This document shows positions 57,001 through 60,361 of a DNA stretch of 64,000 bases, piece after piece. The stretch is from CAIMWS01 sp964409245 (GTDB lineage Bacteria > Verrucomicrobiota > Verrucomicrobiia > Limisphaerales > UBA1319). How positions within the stretch are numbered: position 1 is the stretch's first letter; each line of letters begins with the position of its first letter. The stretch is from NCBI GenBank assembly GCA_964409245.1, contig CAYPCQ010000005.1:62001-126000 (forward strand). Direction: 5' to 3'. The notes under the pieces are model-generated. The model did no database searches and was not told where the DNA came from. It saw only the letters and a list, made by a program, of their open reading frames with translations. The position numbers and the translations under genes are program-made.

Positions 57001-58144
57001 GCTGGATCACCTTCCGCTAACCGCCAGCGGGAAAGTGGACCGCCGGCAGCTGTCCCAAAAGCAGGCGGCGCTGAGGTCTGAGGCTTCCGGCAGCCAGCCA
57101 AAGACCGAAACTGAGGCCCGGCTGGCTGGGTTGTGGTGTGCAGCGCTCTCCCTGAAAACGGTTGGGATTTACGAGAGCTTCTTCGACCTGGGGGGGCACT
57201 CGCTCTCCGCCCTGACGCTGATGGCGAAGATCAACGCCACGTTCAATGCCCGGCTGCCGGTGGCAACGCTCCTGGAGGTGAAATGCATCGCCGGGCTCGC
57301 CTCCCGCCTGGACAACCGGGATGCGGACGAACGAAGCCCGTTGATTGCGCTGGCGCCGCAGGGCGCCCGGCCGCCGATATTTTTTGTCCCGGGCAGCGGT
57401 GGCAGCGGGTTCAGCTTTATGCCGTTGAGCTCTGCCTTGGGCCCTGATCAACCCGTTTTCCTATTCCCGCCCCCTGGCTTGCGTGAACCACGGGCAACAA
57501 CTGCCACCATCGAGGAAATGGCTGCGCATTACATCGGCCAGCTTCCGCCCTTATCCGGTTCGGCGGGGTATTGGCTCGGGGGCTGGAGCATGGGCGGGGT
57601 GGTGGCTTATGAGATGGCCTGCCAAATGGCCGGGCAGGGGATTCCGGTGGAGCGCTTGATCCTCCTGGATAGTTATCTGCCGGAACATTTTGAGGCTTTT
57701 TCGCGGGCCGCTGGCCAGGGGGCTGGGGCGTCAACATCCGGCATCCATCCCTTTAAAGCGGTGGCCCAGGGTGATTCCTTGGGGGGGCATCCGGAGGTGG
57801 ATTTGCTCGCCGCCCAGCAGCAGGCCTTGGCCCGTTACCGGGCCTCGCGAGTCTATCCCGGAGAGGTTGTTTATTTTTACGCCACGGAAAACGTGCCCGT
57901 GGCCTCGGGTGGGTTGGGCGTGGCGCTTCCACCCGCTGCCGCCCGTCTGCAGGAGGAAACTTGCGCGGTCTGGAGCAGGTATTTGCCCCGGATTACGGCC
58001 CGGTTTGCGGCCGTGCCCGGCTCGCATGAATCCATGATGCGGGAGCCATCGGTCCACTTTATTGCCAGCGAAATCCTGGCCTTTTGCGGCCCGGCCGTGG
58101 TGAACTCCGGCCAGCCGGTTCACCCGCCAAGCAAACGGGGTTGA
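39035..58144 (+). CDS. Trans-AT PKS-NRPS with ECH pair, two NRPS modules and terminal TE
   Basis: A 6369-residue terminal protein of the assembly line. Domains: docking 1-30; crotonase-like ECH-a 116-319; ECH-b 369-619; ACP 639-711 (Ser673, Trp679); C 756-1199 (H886-H887-ILFDG); A 1219-1722; PCP 1737-1806; KS 1842-2266; DH 2446-2736; KR about 2752-3156; ACP 3182-3256; KS0 3301-3736 (Cys3472, Ser3606 at the first His position); DH-like domain 3909-4176; ACP 4192-4266; KS 4309-4729; ACP 4946-5022; C 5051-5496 (HHIVFDG); A 5509-6009 (serine code); PCP 6026-6093; TE 6102-6352 with Ser6185, Asp6212, His6331. It completes the split module of the previous protein and ends the line with serine incorporation and chain release. 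No AT is present. A GC-rich inverted repeat follows the stop. Confidence 0.95.
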   Translation: METSIESIYRKVADGSLSKADALAMIRQLKRPISMPQSPASQDGHEGSIRSGNGEPGTPTVGFRSLRILPDPKAHHPEFTALRPAPKRSLPPFPILPGEASRRMSEPGLEPGLSDCGSGIYRISINSEDQAALISKTVEGLVRCFKELKGRRDARVVLVTGGPKVFFSAEKTQPPGQLAGDWAQAIRECELPVIAALEGDALGLGWLLGSLCDLLVCNQAARYGFADAFSLEAARQEWRGFLHERFGSRLASRLLLDAVPLAGSEIARLGIAIPVVPGQEVYRRALELAQDMAHFPRESLALLKFHLGRNLQEECRRFPEVEPAPKGPGGGETPAMIPTGLDSGEAPSVSGAAAVLQTAPVEVPIRSDFVRLFSYPDGVLLAELSDPATKNAFSAGLAHGIQELFAHVQSQAEHKVLVLTGHGHFFASGGTKEGLLSIHHGTARYSDAPLYELPLRCEIPVIAAMQGHAIGAGWAFGLFCDQVVFAEEGIYSSRFMRYGFTPGFGSTLIFEHRLGHDLGREILFAARDYTGLELKQRGVPMWVAPHSQVLPLALQQAHHLANSTRGALVSAKQQATRSLKERLPSIIQAELDMHDRTFVRNPGALEGIERHFDLPGPGAKLLPEPEADQLVVQSAEASERTIHALRESLAEELRMAPGEIEPDAPFTDLGLDSITGVSWVRRINKRFGLSVSANEVYQAPTLGEFARLVESRLPRPQPGHPGGGPAAERKGIQSESIAAHSESPKRVLADPLPPLRHPLSEGQKGLWLLQRIDPGMAAYNVPAAFWIRDARWASALENTVAALLVRHPILGAVIAVDEQGQPYQYLPAAKAIAVQREAIGAFADEAVLEHVKTAFKKPFQLNQDPLLRVQLFTDARDRQVLLITIHHILFDGTSLGVFLRDFTEIWSQVVLKGAAQNASPSSPAFFDFIRWEQAYLPSEAGAKDLAYWRQQLSGDLVVAEFPADYARPARRTYAGATVSSGFSAPLAQRLRDLAKQMRVSLFTLLLAIYKVLLARYVRQETVVVGVPVARRPEERFKDAIGFFVNMVAMKSTPAAALTFTAYLEQIKSLVLEALEHARYPFSKLVSELHIEPGPLHSPLFQTVFVLQNFLPSGGLPGITQSAMGWEFLPGLHQEGEYDLRLEMVDKGQEMEVCVAYDSDVFNRETMVRFIQHFEVLAECIAEDPGRSLSSYPILSAAEIQQVERGWNQPAQPVSAADCVQDVFEQRMRQRPEAVALVFAEGQWTRREVWERIQILAACLQQRGVRPEDRVALCLGRSPSLVISVLGVLYAGAAFVPIDPASPAERIAFLLADSEARLVLADETSAIRLQQASHGTVPVIRIDRDWEQIRSEGVRRSLVREAVSASLAYVIYTSGSTGKPKGVMVEHRQILNTLWHLQEACPVGETDTYLLKTNYTFDVSLAELFGWFVGTGRLAILPPGDERFPDRMAERIQAWGVTHVNFVPPALGVFLNAIPSVSLAHPLGCLKYIMVAGEALPREMAVATACAFPKARVENIYGPTETAIYASAYTCGPQPIPSANTPIGKPIANTQLYVVDPGRRCTGIGMLGELCIAGAGVARGYLNRPELTASCFVDNPFNPGTRLFLTGDLVRWLPDGQIEYFGRIDQQLKIRGFRVEPGEIESVLNQQAGIQTCAVVAAQEGVAKRLVAYYVPKPGWPAIEPQDLIHHLSAVLPDYMVPAFFVPIEAVPLTASGKVNRRELSRREVRSVAKGSKVLPQGTVEDRIAAIWKDLLKLDTVSTTDRFFEAGGNSLLAVVLAERISREFNCRFPAAVLFKQSTIQAIARQVAHPEELADAPPVACQAQSCHDRLGKAGMEYPAYYDDSVAIIGISCCFPGASDLEQFWRMLCEGRAGGRFLSQEELRQRGVPESLINDPKFVPLSLAIADKDAFDADFFNIPARNALLMDPQFRQLLTHAWKAVEDAGYAPGNIPETCVFMSAGNSFYQRVLDRAGIVEPSDAYAAWVLEQGGTIPAMISYALGLTGPSLFVHSNCSSSLAGLHLACQSLRSGESRYAVVGGATLFYPSRDGYLHRPGLNFSSDGRCKAFDAAADGMVGGEGVAVVVLKRAREALADGDAIYALIRGSALNNDGPEKAGFYSPGVRGQSAVIESVLKSTQVEPESISYLEAHGTGTHLGDPVEVMALSEAYRRHTTRAQFCGLGSVKSNIGHADTAAGLAGCIKVALSLHHRLVAPSINYQTPNPAIDFAGSPFYVADKLKPWEPDKTPRRAALSSFGIGGSNVHAILEECLEAGEIPTPPEAAGPFLVPLSARSRERLREMMDNLRRFLSSHDSLPLAGLAGTLSTGRTQMEFRAIFLVQDQAELLQKLQEAATREQSGDGFWMGTPNDARGDELITQDDVQAIAEKWRSEGKLEKLASLWVRGYTLDWSRLASVGKFRRLHLPTYPFARDRYSVVPDHPGLQSVAPLPPGRHPLLQENVSPPGELAFETIMSGQEFFLAGHLVQGRKLLPGVVFLEMAHAAATQLAGSAEPGPVRLRDIVWLRPFYVEAEARALRTHLRPGAGGRMEVEIFAPGIEGESATHCRGAVLKPAAALTAPLDLTELRRGLSGRRWTGSECYRAFAEAGFQYGPAFQVLEELWLGQGQALARLVLPEFLRETKAAYTLHPSLLDAAFQACAVLSMDESFAASGRSSSGPARGLPFALQSVDIFHTCPATGWAWIRLADGGRSESRLHKYDVDICDDGGQVCVRLRGFASRSVEQPVPGPAAQATLLYRQVWQPEPATPGIPLPEGTRRMVWTCGVAPLAMPAVACHHLRGPGIPDNLGRWFAEVAGRIFLEVQEALRKGAAGGVLFQLVVPARGPESCLGALAGLFRTAQQENPRFRGQVIEVQPGLTSEEISGLLALNSRCPGDSLIRHAGQERLLPAWIAAGGPAAPALAALPAWKENGVYVITGGAGGIGRLFAREIVTRTRQAKVILVGRSPVPAGDLERWALPVDRVTYHRADLANATETEELLKRIRAVHPVIEGILHGAGIVRDNFILKKSLDEFQAVLAPKVLGTVHLVRAARELRPSFIALFSSGAAWFGRPGQADYATANAFLDRFAGLGAEAALPPRIFALDWPLWQAGGMRVEEELLPSLKKLGMAPMAAAEGIAAFQLALASPAPQWLVLHGDGDRLQALLAAVGQPAPRVPPQDPPAAQAKGLEPQTTEFVRRTISEVTKRPLEKVDLDTPFEKFGIDSILQITIIEKLQEAVGDLAKTLLFEHTTLKELVAYLLQNHPDALQRYLGNPVAAESPRPASAPAFSTRELPVSEETAPGKEAIQGGDIAIIGISGRYPLADSMEEFWDHLQAGRNCITQADARRWPLALAAAIPGNGSPQSAYHGGFLRDIDRFDAALFEVPPERVAALAPETRLLLEVAWETFEDAGYARPALRRHQNQFPSGIGVFLGVMYNQYPWTFASVEQAVIGSNSTEWNLPNRLSHFFDLTGPSLAVNAACSSSLLAIHLACESLTQGSCTMALAGGVNLTLHPSKFGFLQAANLLEAGPASHSFGVGTGYLPGEGAGLVLLKPLRQALQDGDFIHGVIKASYANHAGGRQVYTAPDPNQQARLIAECIRRSGVDPETIGYVESSANGSPLGDPIEILALKKAFRQLTAREGFCALGSVKSNLGHLEAASGISQLSKVILQMKHHRLAPSLHSQPRNPAIQLQGSPFFIQEESGAWPAPVKPGTDQELPRRALIQSIGAGGTCVSLLVEEYPSRPALPQPDSGPLPPQLILLSAATAASLQASARRLSRHLVENRSVRLSGVAQALFRREPLSGCRAALVAATVSEAIEKLDQLAAVATGGDAVGIYRSPENGPGGVGPALDFGEHPLPVLAAHWVAGGGLENVPAGEGIGQVIPALPKYAFDHSRAYGWGHGAEVAASQPPDGSGAAEFLRVVYRHDEPFLRDHTLGGNQVLIGVAHASLAIDAYFQRFPADEPVLLQQLAFIKPVEIGSSQQAEVEVRQESSAQPGAFKVRFRINAGAAWQDTASGRLQPSERVFGRQDLAALKAGCQPVTDLRSLYEAGEPYFQVGPSFRTIQQLFCGTGMALAEVNLSAAIQAQARSYHLHPLLSYSAFSALVPLLAPAGFGHAFLPFGIKSLEFRQANGLERCWILVRLVRNTGEMVFFDADVLAPDGAEIALYRDCSIKRLRLGSGPMPPAVLPRLAGPAPADEDGTWRARSYLLEALGLPLDFTSLDTNLMELGLASARLIELAGRISSDKGISLDPTLFFEYPTIRELTRYFVEHHREHFSSRDGHAPPPPLAASIPIQAPPVPRDVNRPQPPADDVSREGIAVIGLDGRFAGAANVDQFWANLRNGKDLIVEIPKDHWDYRPWFDENPGQPDKTYCKWGSFIDGVDQFDPAFFNLSAAEAGWLDPQVRLLLQSVYSAAENAGVINQLRGSDTGMFAGICSTDYQDRIAALGLPVDPRRTGVGGSETAANRVSYWFDLQGPSLVFNTACSSSLFALHYACQAIRGGECRMAFVSGANLLLDSRHYRHFSAIRALSPSGHCRPFDNSADGYVPGECVGTVLLKPLALALRDRDPIHAVIRGSAALHAGHAPSLTAPSVLGQEKVLLKAWADAGLDPRTLSYFECHGTGTKLGDSVELAALKKALARFDAPLKSCAIGSVKGNIGHAEGAAGIASLIKVILQMKHREIPGLPHFKQPNDYLRLDDSPLYIHAHPGPWEPKAMPLRAGVSAFGFSGSYAHVVVEAAPATAAVRPPPPAEPETAPIVLSAMNEERLREVARALLQFVQANPSANLADIAYTLQVGRLPMAERLAFVAGSLADLGAKLSAFAAQSLGHPVFLRGRAGSENQAWLKLAADDDMAATIRAWFQKKKYARLLDLWIQGCEIDWRSLHGNAGGVVAGLPSYPFARERCWIPEAADAPGKPGETAPVETRPETPPAGNISLAGEDGNTGGLFSGLEPVARAELIVRQTVARQLSCGIDAISPKHTFLELPLGSLGMVDLVQAMGRFLGVVLSPALLFEYPSIAGFAAYLVRQYSCELNQAKGGSEHTGQTTMPPLLDSANEVIPLSAGQQGLWALQRGAPGMSAYNCPICFRVGEPLDARHFQQACRFLLQQHPLLASRLEERNGVPVFVPGPADQFEVQQISACGWQAGQLQSHIRQAIKLPFNLDQEAPIRASLLKISDTETVVLITVHHIVFDGSSFPLLMRSLLGAYGCLRSGRQPETASGRGVGYRDYVLAEQKLMGGAEGAGRLAFWKELLAEEPPPMEIPLDYPRSSSQPFVGQTVSLPMASDQAAKLKVFSQDQALYASSVFLAAFHELLKLYSGQADQIIGMPVNERSDDRFRSTIGYFVNLVPIRNRGIGEQPFVGLAQAVQRSILAGLANRYPFPALVRELKKSGQGDHPIFQVAFEYQNFLRPGDVGAVNQAMATAFPITWMEGLHQEGEYELALEVIEQEDGGFQLNLKFNPTRLRANTASRMLSQLVMLLESALENPQRALTAGLLLLPAECVLLQQWNSTPCDYPRDVCIHHLFESQARRSPESIALVCGEKTMSYQELDERSTRLALHLQQLGVQPDSLVGLCLERSLEMVVALLGILKAGGAYLPLDPDYPDERLAFMVGDSKTPWILSQSHLAGKVANIKSPQTHILFLDTDWKKAIGSAKRKPALKREVGTRNLAYVLYTSGSTGTPKGVMVEHQALCNRILWMQREYPLDQAGRVLQKTPFSFDVSGWEFHWPLIAGVRLILAAPGKHKDPEYLADIIQAQAITVIHFVPSMLQAFLSIGQAGQCQSLKQVFCSGEELTPALAGRFYKRLPQAWLHNLYGPTEAAIDVTYTTCAREAAKVAIGRPISNVQIHIVDSQLRLLPIGFPGELCIAGDALARGYLNLPSLTADRFVENPFAKGARLYRTGDLARWTSEGEIEFLGRLDQQVKIRGCRIELGEIETAMAGLEGIREVVVVAQADHNDRKLVAYYASSGASMDQQRLRAQLRQTLPEHMIPSGFVQLDHLPLTASGKVDRRQLSQKQAALRSEASGSQPKTETEARLAGLWCAALSLKTVGIYESFFDLGGHSLSALTLMAKINATFNARLPVATLLEVKCIAGLASRLDNRDADERSPLIALAPQGARPPIFFVPGSGGSGFSFMPLSSALGPDQPVFLFPPPGLREPRATTATIEEMAAHYIGQLPPLSGSAGYWLGGWSMGGVVAYEMACQMAGQGIPVERLILLDSYLPEHFEAFSRAAGQGAGASTSGIHPFKAVAQGDSLGGHPEVDLLAAQQQALARYRASRVYPGEVVYFYATENVPVASGGLGVALPPAAARLQEETCAVWSRYLPRITARFAAVPGSHESMMREPSVHFIASEILAFCGPAVVNSGQPVHPPSKRG
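39380..41165 (+). other. ECH-ECH-ACP beta-branching unit
   Basis: Two crotonase-fold domains precede an ACP with Trp at Ser+6 (DSITGVSW). ECH-b has HFFASGGTKEGLL, AAMQGHAIGAGWAF, YGFTPGFGSTLIFE and KQRGVP, a full match to decarboxylating ECH2 enzymes of the PksI type. ECH-a is shorter and more diverged (VFFSAEKTQPP, LEGDALGLGWLLG) and may be an ECH1 dehydratase or a non-catalytic partner. Together with module F's KS this unit should form a beta-branch on a beta-ketone. The HMG synthase, donor ACP and decarboxylating KS are not encoded in the window. Confidence 0.85.
41290..44455 (+). other. NRPS module 1: C-A-PCP, unassigned amino acid
   Basis: The condensation domain has an intact HHILFDG motif. 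The adenylation domain has YTSGSTGKPKG, YGPTETAI, LTGDLVRW and SGKVNR, so it should be active. Aligning by eye to GrsA, the ten-residue specificity code reads D-V-A-N-M-A-I-I-Y-K, which I do not recognise. The PCP has FFEAGGNSLL. The KS that follows belongs to the aminoacyl-accepting form (NCSSS, ALNNDGPEKAGF), in agreement with its position. Confidence 0.88.
44555..48810 (+). other. KS-DH-KR-ACP module after the first amino acid
   Basis: KS with NCSSS, HGTGT and GHADTAAG, condensing. DH with HLVQGRKLLP and LLDAAFQ, both residues kept. KR with TGGAGGIG and DYATANAF, Ser-Tyr-Asn complete, and VRD in the stereochemical loop (D-type). ACP with FGIDSILQ. Expected output is an alpha,beta-olefin presented to the following KS0 module. 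Confidence 0.9.
48930..51835 (+). other. KS0 - pyran-synthase-like or isomerising DH* - ACP
   Basis: The KS keeps Cys3472 but has SANGS instead of HGTGT, so it should not elongate. The DH-fold domain keeps His3926 and the Gly (HTLGGNQVLI), has Ile where Pro is usual, and has lost the second motif: Tyr4091 stands at the Asp position and Ser4095 at the Gln position (HPLLSYSAFS). Loss of this Asp is characteristic of pyran synthase and double-bond-shifting variants of DH domains, not of dehydrating ones. The ACP reads GLAS instead of GLDS. Confidence 0.75.
51955..54105 (+). other. KS-ACP module without reduction
   Basis: KS residues 4309-4729 is condensing (TACSSS, HGTGT, GHAEGAAG). Only an ACP follows (about 4946-5022), with an unusual carrier motif LPLGSLGMVDLV in which the Ser is kept but the Asp before it is Gly. 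The chain should leave as a beta-keto thioester unless a trans-acting enzyme reduces it. Confidence 0.8.
54180..58141 (+). other. NRPS module 2: C-A(Ser)-PCP and thioesterase
   Basis: The C domain has HHIVFDG. The A-domain code, aligned by eye to GrsA, is D-V-W-H-F-S-L-I-D-K, the well-known serine signature. The PCP has FFDLGGHSLS. The type I thioesterase has GWSMGG (Ser6185), LLDSY (Asp6212) and PGSHES (His6331). The TE may hydrolyse, macrolactonise, or perform a Dieckmann-type cyclisation. The last is plausible because the donor should be a beta-ketoacyl-seryl thioester. Confidence 0.88.
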
Positions 58145-58154
58145 CACTCCGCTG

Positions 58155-58176
58155 GCCGCCGCATTCTAATGGCGGC
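58155..58176 (+). terminator. Possible terminator hairpin after the PKS operon
   Basis: GCCGCC and GGCGGC form a perfect 6-bp stem, with ATT/AAT able to pair inside it, 10 bases after the PKS-NRPS stop. There is no T run after it, so it is at best a weak intrinsic terminator or an mRNA-stabilising hairpin. Confidence 0.35.
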
Positions 58177-58282
58177 AGTAATCTGAGTCCGCCGGCCCAG
58201 GCTCCGGGATAAAACCAGGAGCACCAGGTTGGGCGGCTTATAACCAGCCGGTGTGATTGCCGGAAAACAAAGACATTGTCCA

Positions 58283-58975
58283 ATGAGCGAAGCAGGCGAA
58301 ATCATCCTGATCAACAGCACGACCTGTGCCGGAAAAACCACCTTGACGCGTGAAGTGCAAAAGATATCGGCCAAGCCCTATCTCGCAACGGATTACGATA
58401 TTTTTATCGCGATGATGGCGGCGAAGTATGTCATGCTGCATGAATCGATCCTTCAGCCCCCCCACCATCCCTATGCCGTGACGAGCAATGCCTGGACGCA
58501 GGAAGGATTCGAGGTTCAGCAATCGGTGGAGAATCCAAGGACCTATCGGATGATGTTGGGGCGGACCGCCTGGAACATTCTTCGGGGAATGACCCGCGCC
58601 TATGCGGCGATGGCCAAAGCCGGTAATCATCTTGTCCTGGGGGATATTATTACCGAGCGGCTCCTGCCGGAATATTGCGCCGCCTTCAAAGGGCTGAGGG
58701 TTTTTTTTGTGGGAGTCCATTGCTCGCTGGCCGAGCTTGAGCGGCGGGAGGATGTCATGCCCAATCGCACGGTCGGTTGTGCCAGGGCGCAGTTCGGGCA
58801 GGTTCACGTCCCGGGGGAATACGATCTCACCGTCAATACCGAAAAGGACAATCCCACGCGTTGCGCGGAACAAATCCTGGATTTTGTCGCGAACCACCCA
58901 CCCAGGGTGTTTGAAACCTTGATCGGTCGTTACGCGGACCGCGCGGTCACCGACTTCCCCGTCCAGTGGTGGTGA
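58283..58975 (+). CDS. Chloramphenicol phosphotransferase-like kinase, copy 1
   Basis: A 230-residue P-loop kinase of the CPT family (PF07931 type), which phosphorylates a hydroxyl of chloramphenicol in the characterised member. ATG 58283 is preferred over GTG 58253 because it gives the same short N-terminus as the paralogue at 59143-59844. The P-loop reads STTCAGKT; the first Gly is Ser12. An Asp-containing segment (ATDYDIF) matches the catalytic-Asp region, followed by FFVGVHC, PNRTVGCA and GEYDLTVNT, which align with the CPT C-terminal half. It lies 138 bases after the PKS operon in the same direction. A role in self-resistance by phosphorylating the product is possible but unproven; another small-molecule kinase role cannot be excluded. 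No clear ribosome binding site or promoter is visible. Confidence 0.8.
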   Translation: MSEAGEIILINSTTCAGKTTLTREVQKISAKPYLATDYDIFIAMMAAKYVMLHESILQPPHHPYAVTSNAWTQEGFEVQQSVENPRTYRMMLGRTAWNILRGMTRAYAAMAKAGNHLVLGDIITERLLPEYCAAFKGLRVFFVGVHCSLAELERREDVMPNRTVGCARAQFGQVHVPGEYDLTVNTEKDNPTRCAEQILDFVANHPPRVFETLIGRYADRAVTDFPVQWW

Positions 58976-59040
58976 GCCACGGCTTGGCGGCAGCCCGCAG
59001 CAAATTCGCCCTGGGGGAGGAGGGCAGGTTTTCCTTTTCT

Positions 59041-59090
59041 GTGTGATCTGTGTGATCCGTGGTTAAAATCTGGAAATTATAAACCACGGA
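59041..59090. repeat. Inverted repeat with tandem TGTGATC units between convergent genes
   Basis: A perfect 9-bp inverted repeat (TCCGTGGTT at 59056-59064, AACCACGGA at 59082-59090) has a 17-base AT-rich loop. It is preceded by direct repeats of a 10-base unit (GTGTGATCTG, TGTGATCCGT). It lies between two convergent genes and could end transcription from both sides. The minus-strand wording resembles a short dispersed intergenic repeat seen in some bacterial genomes, which I recall only generally. Confidence 0.55.
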
Positions 59091-59142
59091 ATACACTGCA
59101 AGGGTTCGCGATGAACCTTCACCCCCAAGGCGGATTGGGCAG

Positions 59143-59844
59143 CTACCAAATTCGCACGGGAAACCCGGTGGTTTTCCGGCCGGCGTAGCGCTGCGCCAGG
59201 TGAGTGAGTTTCCGGGGTGGATTGGCGGCCACAAAATCGAGGATCTGCCGGGCGCAAGCTTCGGCGTCCGCGGTCCCGGAGTTCACCACCAAATCGAACT
59301 CCCCCGGTTCCTTCAAAGCCTCGCTTTGCACCCTGGCGCCTCCGGCAGTGCGGTTTTGATGCGCCCGTTCCCGGCGTTCCAGTTCCTCGAGCGGGCAGTC
59401 GATATGGATCAGATACACTTTAAGCCCATCAAAGGCGTCGCAATAATCCGCCAGCAGGACTTCGGAAACCACATCAGCGATGATCAGGTTATTTCCGATC
59501 CGGGCCATGGCCGCAAATGCGGCATGCATGCCCTGCAGAGAACGCCAGGCTGTGGGGCCGCAATAAAGATGAAAAACCGGGGGGTCTCCAGCCTCCTGCA
59601 CGATGACCTCGTAGCCCTCCCTGGTCATGGAACTCCCCGGCTCCGGCCAGGTGAATATCTTCGGCTGGATCGAACGGTCCAGGCCGACATATTTCAGCGG
59701 GAACATCGGCAGGAAATCGTCGTGGCCGCTCGCAAGATAAGATTTCTCCGAGATCCTCTGCATCGCTTGGGCGATTGTGGTCTTGCCGGCGCAGGAGACG
59801 CCAGCCAGCAGGATGATTTCCCCAAATTCACGGTTGTCTGGCAT
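59143..59844 (-). CDS. Chloramphenicol phosphotransferase-like kinase, copy 2
   Basis: A 233-residue paralogue of the kinase at 58283-58975, on the opposite strand. ATG at 59844 places the GEIILLAG strand eight residues in, as in copy 1. The P-loop GVSCAGKT is canonical, unlike copy 1. Matching segments include ASGHDDF, FPLKYVGLD, GPTAWRSLQGM, LIHIDCPLEELERRE, QNRTAGGAR, GEFDLVVNSGTAD and a C-terminal GFPVRIW. The two copies have diverged considerably, so the duplication is not recent. Convergent placement 167 bases apart around an inverted repeat suggests separate transcripts. The likely role is phosphorylation of a small-molecule hydroxyl; the substrate is unknown. Confidence 0.8.
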   Translation of the reverse strand: MPDNREFGEIILLAGVSCAGKTTIAQAMQRISEKSYLASGHDDFLPMFPLKYVGLDRSIQPKIFTWPEPGSSMTREGYEVIVQEAGDPPVFHLYCGPTAWRSLQGMHAAFAAMARIGNNLIIADVVSEVLLADYCDAFDGLKVYLIHIDCPLEELERRERAHQNRTAGGARVQSEALKEPGEFDLVVNSGTADAEACARQILDFVAANPPRKLTHLAQRYAGRKTTGFPVRIW

Positions 59845-60361
59845 GGCGCCAGCGTCTCATCGGGCTGCATGTTCGTCAACTCTGGAATGGCTTTTCCACC
59901 CGGGGGGTGTGCATTGGTGATTTTTCATAGGTGGCAGCAACCTGGCCATCGTGAGGGAGGTTAGGAACCTGGCCTTTGAGACGGTGCGGCGCAAATAGGG
60001 CATAAAAGGCCCAGGCACGGTCCAGCGGTGGGTTCGGAAACACGGCAAAGGTGATATCGGAAAGGTTATTCGTGTGCCGTCCGCATCGTGCGTGAGCCTT
60101 TGTGTGGCGGGTGCCACGATCAGTTGGCCCGGCCCGGCGCGCTGGCCGGCTGCTGCACCGCTTCCCCGCCCCAGCGGCGAGTGCCACCAGGGCGAAAGCG
60201 AGGCAGTTGAATTTGGAACTGGCGGGGTTGAACGGCACTGGAGCGGACGTTTCTGCATTCATTTCGCAGGTAATGCTGGCAATCACACTTTAAGATATGA
60301 CGCAGTCACAGTGAATCGAGGTTTCATCTGCCTGGACCCTCAGCAAGCGGTTCCTCCTGGT
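59845..60361. other. Intergenic stretch, no supported gene
   Basis: Several open frames of 60-136 codons exist on both strands, but none has a recognisable domain, a convincing start or a conserved-looking composition. The stretch should contain the promoter of the minus-strand kinase near 59850-59950; no sigma-factor motif could be called. No RNA gene or clear hairpin was found by eye. Confidence 0.5.

Noticed and set aside
1762..58144. Search for cis acyltransferase, enoylreductase or oxygenase domains
   Set aside because: No GHSxGE-type AT motif follows any KS, and no ER or flavin oxygenase domain was seen between the listed domains.
59200..59964. 254-codon plus-strand frame over the second kinase
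   Set aside because: The minus-strand kinase has a canonical P-loop and a paralogue; the plus frame has no domain.
59857..60286. Minus-strand frames of 133 and 136 codons
   Set aside because: They overlap each other in different frames, are rich in Arg/Pro/Ser and have no recognisable motif or convincing start.
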